A DNA stretch of 64,000 nucleotides from Chrysoperla carnea (lineage: Eukaryota > Arthropoda > Insecta > Neuroptera > Chrysopidae). Every line of letters starts with the position of its first letter. Position 1 is the first letter of the stretch. Positions 37,358-48,856 of the stretch are shown piece after piece. The notes beneath the pieces were generated by a model. It did no database searches and was not told the origin of the DNA. It saw only the letters and a list, made by a program, of their open reading frames with translations. The position numbers and the translations under genes are program-made. The DNA lies in assembly GCF_905475395.1 (NCBI RefSeq), contig NC_058338.1, positions 41,141,935-41,205,934 on the forward strand, written 5' to 3'.

Positions 37358-39840
37358 GTGCATTGATGTTTTGGTTTTCAATATAGAACTACACAAAGAC
37401 CAATTGAAATACTTGCCTGTATATATCAAAAACAATATATTAAAGCGAATTGATCACTATTCAAATTTAAAATCGTTTTTTCAAAATGGTTACCTAAGAT
37501 CTATTATACACGGTCAAACTAAGTTTATTGATTTACGATCTATAGCTGTTTGTAATGATATTTTGGAAATAATATCAACTTGTAAAGAACTTAACACTTT
37601 ATTCTTGAGTCAAATTAACTCAGATAAACAAAGTAAGAATTTATAAAAAAAATATTTACTATAATTTACAACTAATTTTTTATATATTTAGATCTTGAAA
37701 ATTGTTTTAAAAAATTGTCATATTTAAAAAATTTGGAGATACGGAATTGTGATTTAGTTACTGATGATTTAATACAAGTTATCGCAAAAGATTGTCCTAA
37801 TTTAGTACAACTGAACATTGGTGGATGTAAAAATGTTTCAGACCTAGGTCTGTTAGAATTGTGTGAGAGTTGTAAATATTTAAGAGCCCTTGATATTTCT
37901 TATTCAAAGGTATGCCATTTAGTTTCTAAGAAAAACTTTTTGTACAATACATTCCAATTTTTAGGTCACAACAAAGGGAATTAAAATTTTTGTCTATAAA
38001 TTAGGATTTCAATTAACAGACTTAAGACTTAATAATTGTGATGGTGTTACAGATGAAGCAATTGTTGCAATTTTTGATTTATGTCCAAACCTAGAAATGT
38101 TGTTATACAACAATTGTGGTAATGTAAAAGGTTAGTATCTGCAATTCTAATAATTTTAAACTTCAGTCAAAATACATCAATATTTAACCAATTATATATA
38201 TTGCCGTGTCGGCCCTTGTGTACTATTAATAGCAATAAAACAAATTCAGAGGACGGTTTGGGTACACCTAATTGCGACAATTTGGAAACAATTGATATTT
38301 CAATTTTAATAATTGAAAAAATAATATTTGTAATAAAATTTCAAAATCAATTTTACGTTTGTTTTTTCTTTTTTGCTTACACTATTTACACTCGATGAGT
38401 GTTATAAGATTATCCTTTGCTACTTGCATTCTACTTAAACCGGTAAAAATCGTGTATGGAACTAGTGTGTTTAAGGTGAAACAGTCACCAATTTAGCGTC
38501 AAATAACATCTCACGGAAGAATATGATTAACTACTTCATACTGATGATGACTACATTGTAGTCGTAATACGTATTTATAATATAAAAACTCATCTAGGTA
38601 TTTTATTTTTATTAATTTTGTCGAGCGATAATTTTTGGTAATCCATGTTAAATGAATACAGAATGTAATTTGCAAAATTCCACTAATTTTATTTATAATA
38701 TTTACGGCCATCTTCAGACAATTAAGTTCTAAAATCAGGTTCATCTGTATTTATACTAAATTTTAAAAGGTAAAACAACAACAAATTTAACAATTAACAC
38801 AGCAGGTATAAGGAATTTAATAAACTAATATTACTTAAATTTTTTTTGTAAAAAATAAGTCGTTAAGTAAATTAAAATTAAAGGAAATTTCTTGATATCA
38901 GCAGTCTCGGTTTGTTTCCTAGTAATGTATTCTTAGATGTTCAGATTCTATTATATGAATTGATTAGCCAAAGCTGAATCGTTTGATTGTATGGTTTGTG
39001 TTCGTCTATTCTATAGACACCAGATTTTTGTTGTTTTTTCAACAAAATATTTCCAAAAGTGACAGTTGGTTTATAAGCCGCTTGAATATCATGATTACAT
39101 AAGATGTTACGAATAGTGGAATTTTTGCAACTATATTCTGTGTTAATTTATTCTGTTTTAATTTTGAAAATTTGTATCAATTACGTAAAATTCTCACAAA
39201 TTTTCTTTGATAATTTTACATTCATTATTTTCGGAGTAAAATTGCGATAATTTGATGGGCGGGCAAAAGATAAAGAATGAATTAGGTGATTGTGTGAGCA
39301 ATATGTACTTGCACATATAGTTTTTTTTATCGGAGACATCTGGTCAAACAGAGGGCAATTTACTTTTTTTAAACTGAACAATATATTTGTTATTGCAGAT
39401 TCTTGATTCTCCCAGACCTCAATTTTCAGTAAATGATTTTACGATTTTTAGTGCTTATAATTGTAAGAATAGAATATAATTCTTTGTATCTAACATCAGG
39501 TACCAAAACACGAAGTGTAGGAAAAAACATTTCAAACAAATGTTGCTTTTCTTTTCAAACAATAAGAATTTGTAAAAAAATAAATAAAAATTTAAAAAAA
39601 CAAATTTAATCCATATTTGAACATGAAACGTCATCGTAAAAAATACTAAATACCTAAACATTCGCTCTAAAATGAGCCAATGCGTGTTTTAGCGTTTTTT
39701 TTGTTTCATTCCGTTCCCGAAATTTAAAGGCGGATAGAAGTGCTAACTAAAATTTAATCATACTTTTTACAGATGATATGATCTCCATAGACAAAAACAA
39801 TTCCAATCTAAAACAAATTTCATGGACGATTGCATGGTAA
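37358..39840 (+). CDS. AMN1: AMN1-like leucine-rich-repeat protein (5' end incomplete)
   Basis: Homologue of animal AMN1, named for yeast antagonist of mitotic exit network protein 1; its role in animals is poorly defined. Exons are 37,358-37,632, 37,692-37,909, 37,965-38,130 and 39,773-39,840 (phases 1, 0, 1), giving 241 residues plus a missing N-terminal exon. The first visible residues CIDVLVFNIELHKDQLKYLP align without gaps to the region before the PPNIK motif in vertebrate AMN1. Cysteine-containing LRRs follow, for example LEIRNCDLVTDDL, LNIGGCKNVSDLGL and LRLNNCDGVTDEA. The last exon encodes NSNLKQISWTIAW, matching the conserved KLKQVTWTVY end. A TAG follows at once in the unspliced frame after 38,130, so splicing across the 1.6-kb last intron is needed. 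The 3' end converges on clathrin light chain. Confidence 0.9.
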
Positions 39841-39973
39841 ATAACATAAGAATAATTGTTAATGAACAGGAATGTACTATTTTTATTAATAATATGTAAT
39901 TGTAATTTAATGTTGCTAAAAATATAAATAACATACAAATGTTTTACACATTTTTTATCAGAGAATATAACTT

Positions 39974-39983
39974 TTTATTTATT
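39974..39983 (-). terminator. Poly(A) signal of clathrin light chain
   Basis: Two overlapping AATAAA hexamers on the minus strand, 74-83 bp after the stop codon. They fall 134 bp beyond the AMN1 stop on the other strand, so the two 3' UTRs probably overlap or abut. Confidence 0.6.
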
Positions 39984-40056
39984 ATGATGAGAGCAACAAT
40001 TTTCCAGCTTTCCCTATAAACTATTGTTTGTTTTACATATACAATACATATATTAT

Positions 40057-42691
40057 TTATGCCTTCTTTGCTCTTGATAGTTGTGGAGGATTTTGTTTTA
40101 ATTGTAAAATTATTGAACGCATTCTCGACACATCCTTGCTTGTTTTACTCGCCTTTGGATTAAAATCACATAGTTTAGCAATTCGTTCCCATTCTGTACC
40201 TGGTTCAATTTCATCAACTTCAGCAACAAATTGTTTTTCGGCATTTCTACAAAACGAAAATAAATTAATATTGTAGATGCATTTTCAAATAAACTTATAC
40301 TAATCTAGACTTGCTTTACGGGCGGGAAAATTTCAAAATTACACATTATAATTTTGAAATAATTTGAAGTACTAAAATATATCATTAATTTTGAAAGAAT
40401 TGATAATTTTGGATAGCAAAAACTGAAAAAAAATTTTGAAAGGAAATATAACTTAACATTTTCATAATCTCGATTTTTTATATGCAAGTAAAAATATAAT
40501 TTGCAAATGAATATGTAGTGTATATGTCGCAGCCAACTATCTGAATTACCCGTTCAATTAACAGTTTAGCCATTTCACTAAACGGCGCTATTTGACTAGG
40601 TGCCTCAACTTATTCAGCTATTCAATCAAATAATTATGCTAATGACTTGAATTAATAACGTTTAATTACTTGCCTATCCTAGTCATGTACTGCCACAGTT
40701 TGATTGCGTTTACGCAATAAAAAAGATTTTAACCAATTAGAATTCGTTTATATTGAATAATAATATAGCAGACTCAAAAGTAAATCAAAAATACAATGAT
40801 GTTTGTCTTACATTTACTTAAATCAGATCACTTTCCAATTTGTTGCGTGCAGAACTGAATTTAGCGGCATACGAGGAAAATCATATAAGTTCTTATCTGT
40901 TAAATGTATTCATATTGTTACATAAATATTATTGCATATCGATAGCGCACGAAGGGGAAAATTCTTTGCGATTTTTTAAGGGATTAATAAAAATTCAAAA
41001 AACTCTTAAGTAACAAATTAGTCAGGTTATCAACACGACCTTGGAGAGGAGGGGATGTTGTAAATACACTTCGTGTTCGATTGACCTAAAAATCGATATG
41101 CGTAATCTCTGTTTCCAGAAATATTTTATCCTAAATTGATCCCTTTTCAAGGTATTTCACCCTAAAGTTTAAAAAAAATCAAATTTTTGCCTTATTAATT
41201 CTAAGTGGTACAAACATTGAAATGAGATGAAATTAGGTAAGTATCATCTGAAAGGTGAAAGGAAAAAAATCACCTGACGAGTTTTTGAAGATTATCAAAC
41301 TTCTCGAAATATTGAATTATATTTATAGAGTAAGAGCCAGCGCCTGCCAGACACACATTAAAGTATAAAAGCTGAAATTTTTTTTGCGTATTCTCACTGG
41401 TGTAGGGACCAATCTTTGGGGGCTACAAACCTTGACTAACGGTTCCTTCGGTAGGTAGCAGGTAATCAGGGGCGCAGTACCCGAGCTCGCTCACGTTAAA
41501 GTATAAAAGCTGAAATTCACACAGAGTGTTCAAATGACCATTTTAAGTCAATATTGAAAAAGACATATCAATCCATCCAAATAACATTAGATGACATATC
41601 GGTCAAATATTCAATAAGTAAATCGTCATAGTTGTATAAGCCATAAACGGTTAGTGATACAAAAAAAATTAGTTTACAAAAAAGTAGGTAATTTAATTAT
41701 CTACAATAAAAGTTATTACCATTTTTGGTCTAAAGCGCACGGTTATGGAGATATAGCCTAAAACGGTTTTCCTTAAAATGGAGGCACTTTTTGTAAGGAT
41801 TTTGTGCTTTTACATTCAGTACGTGATACTGAACATATTTAAATAATAAAATAACTCTTGCAGTGAAATAAGTTCATAATCATGGAAGAAAATGTAGATA
41901 ATTGTGTATTTTTGCATTTGACCTTCTACTACGTCTGGGGGAGTGTTAGCCCCTTCGGATTGATCTGTCTTTTTCAATATTGACATAAAATGGTCATTTG
42001 AACACTCTGTGTGAATTTCAGCTTTTATACTTTAACGTGAGAGAGCTCGGGTACTGCGCCCCTGATTACCTGCTACCTACCGAAGGAACCGTTAGTCAAG
42101 GTTTGTAGCCCCCAAAGATTGGTCCCTACACCAGTGAGAATACGCAAAAAAAAATTCAGCTTTTATACTTTAATGTGTGTCTGGCAGGCGCTGGCTCTTA
42201 GTCCATTAGTTTAATATTCGATATTTTGAGAAGTATTTCAAACTTCAAAAAATAGTCAGGTGATTTTTTTCTTTTATCATTTATATGATACCTATATTTC
42301 ATCTCATCTTGTATTTCATCTCATCTTATATTTCATCTCATGTCAAAATTTGTACTGCTTACCAGGCAAAATTCAATTTTTTAAATTTTAGGATGCAAAT
42401 AGTCGGAATCGGCATAAAACCTAACGGAAAAATTTTCCTCCGGAAGTCTATAATTATAATATAATGAAAATATATAAAACTGATAAATATTATCACGCGC
42501 GGCGCTAAATTTATTTCCACAGGCAACGAATAGCAACTAAAAAAATGTTCTGACATTGTATACTCTATTAAATATATTTAATGTTTTTTTTACTTACTTG
42601 GCTGATTCTCTGAGAGCCGTGAAAAAAATAAAAGAAATTAAAAACAATTTCAAAAACAATCGACACGAATCACAGTGATCATTATATAATT

Positions 42692-42729
<38 letters not shown>

Positions 42730-45700
42730 AAATGTACTCAGAAATAACAAATACTTTACCTATTAGCTGCTTTAGTTTTAGCAATTTGTTCCTCGTGATG
42801 GCGATACCAATCCTCCAATTCTTTTTTTGCTATTTCTCGCCATTCTTCTTTTTTCTTTTCTTCTTCAGCATCTAAATAAGATTATTAAAAAATTAGAAAA
42901 TAAGAATAGCCCAGACAACTACAGATAAAATAACACCAATTCTACATTTCCATTCGAAAAGATTCTTTGCAGTTTATGGATAAGATGTACTATTTACGAG
43001 ATAAATTAACTTCGTTAATTATTGCTTGTAATTTTGAAATTTTTCGATTAATATTAGTCAAATTAAAATTTTTATATATTAATCAAAGTTGTAAAAAATA
43101 AAATTTATTATAATTCATGTTTTCTAATTTTCTAATTTTGGATATATTTGTGATCAATCAATACTCTAAGAGTTTTGTATTTCAGAACTTTAAACGTACA
43201 AATATCTCCATAAATAATTAAAGTTACAAAAAAAAATTGCGTAGAGGATATTATAAATTACAAATGATAATTAACGAAGGTGTATCTCGTTAATGGTATA
43301 CCGGATCTAAAAACGGCAAAGGAACTTTTTGCTAGAAATTTGATGTAGAATTGTTAGTATTATTTTGTTTATATCTTTGGAGCACTCTGTATATAAATAT
43401 TTTACCTTTCTCTTCAAGGCGTTTTTTCTGTTCCTCACGCCATTTTTTTATTTTTTCTGGTTCTTCTTTAACAACTTTGTTCATTGGTGGGGAAGGTGTA
43501 GCTAAAAAAACAATGATTGTATCAATCGTAAGACTAAATATTTAAGGTTACGAGTGTAAAAGCTGTATTAAATTTTTGGTGAATACTGGTGATATCAAAA
43601 TCGTGTTTTCATCTTTACTAAGCATTATTTTTTTTTTAGTTGGTTCAATTATTTCAAAAAGTAGGATAAATGTAATTATCATGATAGTACAAGATTCCGA
43701 TCCGATCGCTAAGTACTATTTTATACAAGGTTAGAGTTAAGCAAAACGTGTAGACTGCAGTGTAGCCGCCCCCACATCATGACAAGGATATGCGTAATTA
43801 ATAATTATTATATTATATTATATTATATTCGACGTTTACCGTCATCGGGTTTCTCATATACAGATAGGAGCTTAAAATCCAACTGTTTTTTTATCGGGAA
43901 TTACCTGGCCATTGGAAAAGGGAGTGATGAAGTTTTTCGAGGTTAAGAAATAAATTGCAACCAATCATACACCTCTCCGTTTCCTAATGCCCAGGTATTT
44001 TCGATCAAAAACCACCTAGTTTTATGCCTCAACATGTATTATACATATATAAAAATGTAGCTAATAATAACGTACACGATGGTATAGGATTATAAGCAAA
44101 TAAAAATAAGCAAATCCCAGGGTTGCGCTGTTTTAAGTTTCAACAATTGATGAATTTTCAACTTACTTATTCTAAAGCTTATAGTGTTTGTAATATTATT
44201 AACTTCATTTTTTTGTGTAATATAAGGAAACTCAATGGGAGTCGTCGAATTTAAATAACTATTCATTACGCATAATTCAATCCATCAAGCTTGAATTATG
44301 GGATATGGGGCGGCAAACTTAGCACGTATTGTTTAATAACACCTTCCCTTGTATAAAATATTCATTTCATCAGGAAATTTTATCAAAGTAGGTAAACTTA
44401 GGTTGAAATCTTATACTATACGTCAAATTACACACTTAAATATTGCGAGTTAAACTAGTGAATGAATAATTAGCAGTGTGTATAACTTTGCTCTAGAGTT
44501 TTTATGTTTAAATAAATGGTTTGAAATAAAAAAATTTCATTATCAGAAAAATTTACAAAAGAAAGATTTTTGTAAAAAGCGTTTGACGGAGACAACGAAC
44601 GTATTCCGTTTACTTCCTCAAGATAAATAAAAAATCTCATTGGATTTAAATTAAATATTGATAATTTTTTGTAATTAAGTAAATAATGGACACTTTACAT
44701 TTAACAAATAACGAACATGTATATTATTTGAAATCTAATTTTAATTACGATAAACATATAATACTGGTGCAAATAGATTCTCAATGGCCAATATTATAGA
44801 TAGAACCACTGTTTTTTTTGTACATTGAATTTCCGTTCTTAACAAACTTTTTTTAGTAAAAGAGTTGATTTTTAATTCAGAAAATATTTTCCAATTTTTC
44901 AATGGGGAGATTTTAAAAAGTCAAAAATATATATTTATAAACTAAATTCAAAACCAATTCGAAAAATATGCGTCTCCGTGTTTTTCTTGTGAACAAATAT
45001 TATTTAGATACCGTAACAATTTTTATTTCGAAAACGAGAAAAAACCACGATATTTTTGTGTGTAAAATTTTCATAAATATATTAACAAATTCTTTATTTT
45101 GAAAAAAAAACTAAGTCTCTCATTTTTCTTGAAGATTAATAGATTCATCAAAATCATGTGTTGTGAAGCTATTTGCGACAGTATTAACGACCAAATTCAG
45201 GCAATTAAATTAGTGATCCTATATATGAAGATTTAACAAGTCAACTTCTAGGCAGACAGTTAAACAAACAAGGAAACATCTTACATAACATAAAAAAAGA
45301 TTCAAACTATAAAAAATATTTTTTTTTCCTAAACATAAAAATTTACTTTTATATAAAAATAAATATACAGGATGAACCATTTAATTATGGGAAAAATCTT
45401 GTTGGGTAACTAAAATATAGAAAAAAATTTTCAAACAGAAGATATTGAATTGAAGAAGAAACATTATTTAAACACCTTGAACTTCAGAATAATCTAAGTT
45501 ACCTCGAACTGGTTACTAATAATTGATAGTAGAACTTTTTAAACTAGACAATTATTTCGTTTTTGGTTCCATTTTTTTTTTTCCAAATCGAATAGCTTAG
45601 GGATTAACAATTTAATTTAAAAACCAAACTGTACATGATTTTTTAAATTCAATTGCTGGTACTCGGAGAGGTGTTTATAAGGAAAAAAGTTTGTTGGAAA

Positions 45701-47170
45701 CATTTTATCGTCCCGGGCTGGTATTATCTTTTACTTAATAAAGAAATTACTGTGTTAAATTTTTGCCGAAGATATATGATTCTCGTAAAAATGTTTCGAA
45801 AAATCGATGTTTACTTTTTCATAAAGAGCAACTTTCTAATTTAAAGTGTTCTTCTGTCTCTTTATCAGTAACGAACCAAAAATGGTTTTGAGATTACCAT
45901 AAAATCAATGTCATATACAAGGTGTAACTTTTTTTTAATTTCAGTTATCTTACAACATTCTTCCCATTATCTATTACAATGGTCCACCGACTAGTAAAAA
46001 CGTTAAATACAAAAACGAAATTCATGTTAGAGAAGAAAGAAATTAAAATTATTTACTAAGTAAAAGTCTGAGAGAAGATTGGATAGGAATTGAAAATTTA
46101 TAGAAAACAGTAAAATCATTTTTTTTAACTAAAGAACCTGAAATCAAACCAAATACTTAAATACGTGAAAATTGTTTTACAAGAAAACACACACATTGCC
46201 CATTGGTAATAAAATATGATACAATTTATTCAACCCATAATTAACTTACCTCTACCCGCATCATAACCAAAATCGAGCCCATCATTAGTTGAATCTACGA
46301 TTTCTGAGAAATAAATAAAAACATAAGCTAATAATTATGCATGCTTCCCAAATAAAATAAAAGCAATTTTTAAGAATAATCGAACGGTAAACAAAATTAT
46401 TCAAAGATACATTATAAGAAGGCATATATTTTTAAACATCGTGCACCACCAAAATTAATGTTACTGAATTGAAACTAAAAGAAAAATCCTTGCCACAGAA
46501 AAAACACTCAATAGAGAGTGCAAAATAAAACTTACCAGAGTTAATATTTTGTACAGATTCACTTTCAGGTTGACCCAGATTATCAATCATTTCAAAGCTC
46601 CCGCTATGTTCACCTTTCACAGAATCAGATGTTTGCGAGTCATCTGTAGGAAGAGCAACGAAATAACGACATATAACAACACATCAACAGAAAAAAAAAC
46701 CGAAAAGTTAATTGCAAATGAAAAAAATTACGGCTTAATTAACAATTTTTGCTGAATAAAAAAAGAAAACAAAAGAATTTCATTTTAAATAAACACACAT
46801 AAAAAACGTGCGCATAAGAAAATGAAACACACATAACATGCCTACTTACAACCCTTTATTTCATGTTCTACATTTTTTTTTAATAAAAATGGATTTACTT
46901 TTCCTATAATCGAATCAAAATAATAAGAAAATAGTCCAATTATTTAAACAGAAAATAATAAAATAATATAAAAACGATACGTTGTAACGCCCCTTTAAAT
47001 GTTGAATACAAAATACAAATTAAATATATACCTTGTGAAGCCGTAGGAATAGTTGTACTTGCTGGTTTTAATTCATCTTCTAAACCTGCAAGTTGGTCTT
47101 GTTCTCGAGCTAAAAATTCTGCAGCTGGATCAATGTCATTTTGATCAAAATTATCACCAAACGCGTCCAT
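40057..47170 (-). CDS. Clc: Clathrin light chain
   Basis: Regulatory subunit of the clathrin triskelion; it binds the heavy-chain hub on coated vesicles. Six coding exons: 47,032-47,170, 46,536-46,643, 46,250-46,303, 43,406-43,501, 42,760-42,871 and 40,057-40,246 (phases 1,1,1,1,2), 232 residues. Residues 14-33 hold the conserved DPAAEFLAREQDQLAGLEDE. Residues 114-169 form the heavy-chain-binding helix, starting EPEKIKKWREEQ and continuing through KKELEDWYRHHEEQ. The C-terminal exon carries DEIEPGTEWERIAKLCDFNP and DVSRMRSIILQLKQNPP. Exons 2 and 3 (36 and 18 codons) are symmetric phase-1 exons in the variable linker and could be cassette exons. AATAAA signals lie at 39,974-39,983 on the minus strand. 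Intron 5 contains a long hairpin repeat. Confidence 0.97.
41204..42358. repeat. Long intronic fold-back element
   Basis: Left arm 41,204-41,578 and right arm 41,958-42,358 are inverted copies with a 380-bp loop. The inner 200 bp of each arm (about 41,340-41,545 against 41,990-42,190) differ at only about two or three positions. The outer parts are more diverged. The motif TTAAAGTATAAAAGCTGAAA occurs twice in each arm. It lies within intron 5 of clathrin light chain and has no coding capacity. Confidence 0.9.
42294..42343. repeat. Short tandem repeat, TATTTCATCTCATCT unit
   Basis: Three head-to-tail copies of about 17-18 bp lie in the right arm of the intronic fold-back. The left arm has a single equivalent. 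Confidence 0.8.
42696..42725 (+). repeat. A30 homopolymer
   Basis: About 30 consecutive A residues next to a clathrin light chain exon, on the strand opposite to the gene. Length is prone to sequencing error. Confidence 0.9.
43803..43829. repeat. (TATAT/ATATT)n microsatellite
   Basis: Five copies of a 5-bp TTATA unit in clathrin light chain intron 3. Confidence 0.85.
43867..44032. repeat. Small hairpin element, ~58-bp arms
   Basis: 43,867-43,925 (containing ATTACCTGGCCATTGGAAAA) pairs imperfectly with 43,975-44,032 (containing TTTCCTAATGCCCAGGTATT). The loop is about 50 bp. It is in clathrin light chain intron 3. Confidence 0.7.
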
Positions 47171-48069
47171 TGTATTAAGAATAAATTTGACAAGAATGAC
47201 AAATTATAGTTGACATACACGCTTGCGTCAATTTTATAAACGTCATCATTTGTCTAGAAGAGTGGGAGCACAGACCTGCATCAAAAAAATAGATCAGCCA
47301 CATGTCCGTGATTATTATTATTAGCTTTTATATAGAGCACAGATTATAGTTTTTAATTTAAAAATATGGAGTGTAATATTCGGTAATACTAATATAGATG
47401 AGTGTAATACCAATGCTACACATCAAACTATAAAACTAGATTTTATATCATAAAATTTGGAAATTAAATTTAAACTGGTTGAAAAACGAAGAATTAATAA
47501 GCTGCTTTCATATACAACCTCTTTGTTTTGATAATTAAGGGCTTTAAGCGTTCATATTTTGTATATTTCTTAAGATTTTAAAAAAGCAACTTCACTTTTC
47601 TGTCCGTGAAGTAAGAATTCTTCACCTGAAGTGATAAAAAAATATCATTATACTATTCAAGTATAGAAATGAAGCTTGATCATAAAGATTGACTTTTTTA
47701 TATACGACCTACTTGTATAAAAAAAGACAGCAATTATATATAATTGATACCTATTATCATGGGTCGTAAATCTGTGGGACCAACAAAATTATAACCGCAA
47801 GAAAAAAAAAAACTTTCAATTAAAATAATGTTGCGAACAACTTTTTTAAGGTTAGTCTAATCTAAGTTAATCTCTAGTATACTGAGTATGGTATGTAAAT
47901 CAATGATTTTTCGCTTTAATAGTAACTTAAAAAGTTGGTATGCAGGGTTTTGAAACAGCTGGCTTCTAGTTTTAATTGTTTGTAATCTGACTTTAGTATA
48001 AGTCTGTGAATGGGAATTTATTATTCACTATTCAGTTTTAGAAAAACAAAACGCATGTACATGACGCGG
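47171..48069. other. Spacer between clathrin light chain and the DPH4-like gene
   Basis: Holds the presumed clathrin light chain promoter and 5' UTR. No other gene seen. Confidence 0.4.
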
Positions 48070-48075
48070 TTTATT
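48070..48075 (-). terminator. Poly(A) signal of the DPH4-like gene
   Basis: AATAAA on the minus strand, 65-70 bp after the stop codon. Confidence 0.6.
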
Positions 48076-48139
48076 CAATTATGAAATATAACATATTAAT
48101 CTTAATATTAAAGTTAATTTAACAAAATACAATTTTTAA

Positions 48140-48553
48140 CTAAAGTTTAACTATAATAGCTAACGAACATTCATTACAATTAAATAAAGTATCTCCAGTA
48201 TTTTCCTCAATTTCCTGCTTGGAAATTTCATAAATTCCCCCACATCTACATTGATAACAATACAAATTTGCATCTGAATCCAATTCCATTTCACCTAAAG
48301 TTAAAGTACTATAAATAAGTGATTGATCACATAATTTATTTTGAAAAATTCTAGCATTATATTGTTTTCTTTTTTCACTGTCACTTAAAATTTCCCAAGC
48401 ACTTTGTATGTTTAAAAAATGTACACTATCAGTGTTTTTGTCTTTATCAGGGTGATAAATTTTTAGTAACTTATGATATGATTTCCTTAAATCATCCAAT
48501 GTCGAATTTTCATTACAATTTAAAATTTCGTACAAATTATTTTGTTGATTCAT
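48140..48553 (-). CDS. Dph4: Diphthamide biosynthesis protein 4 (DNAJC24-like J-protein)
   Basis: Single-exon gene, 137 residues. Residues 5-68 are a J domain with the HPD motif at 34-36 (KIYHPDKDKN), which stimulates Hsp70 ATPase. The C-terminal CSL/DPH-type zinc domain has C102-x-C104 in QCRCGGIYEI and C126-x2-C129 in FNCNECSLAIIV. This combination defines DPH4/DNAJC24, which supports the first steps of diphthamide formation on elongation factor 2. The length matches the family (about 150 residues). The start ATG is the first in frame and directly precedes the J domain. The gene is head-to-head with aspartylglucosaminidase. Confidence 0.93.
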   Translation of the reverse strand: MNQQNNLYEILNCNENSTLDDLRKSYHKLLKIYHPDKDKNTDSVHFLNIQSAWEILSDSEKRKQYNARIFQNKLCDQSLIYSTLTLGEMELDSDANLYCYQCRCGGIYEISKQEIEENTGDTLFNCNECSLAIIVKL

Positions 48554-48856
48554 AGTGCTAAAAATATTAAAATTACGTTTAATAAAATTTGAGTTAAATA
48601 AAAAATAAAAACATTTATTACCTATATTTATTTCTTACTAAGAAAAAAAATTATAATAAGTTAGACATTTAAAAAAGTTATCTTTTAATTATTTTCATTT
48701 TAAAAATTATCCAGAAAGGAAACAAAAATAATTTTCGTGTTTACGCTTTTACATTATTTTCATTTCAATACACGTACAGGAAGTTACAAAATATGGTATA
48801 CCCAAAATATGTGACGAAGTAGTATTATAGAAAAACCGCTGTTTTTAAATTTACCA
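48554..48856. promoter_or_regulatory. Putative bidirectional promoter, DPH4-like / AGA
   Basis: Only 303 bp separate the two divergent start codons, so both promoters and 5' UTRs must fit here unless an upstream exon exists. I see no convincing TATA or Initiator pair. Confidence 0.45.

Noticed and set aside
38130-38135. Ending AMN1 at the TAG just after 38,130
   Set aside because: It would remove the conserved C-terminal NLKQISWTIAW block, which is present in phase behind a good acceptor at 39,771-39,772.
42696-42725. A30 run as the tail of a processed pseudogene
   Set aside because: No cDNA-like sequence precedes it on that strand; the sequence upstream is intron of the clathrin gene.
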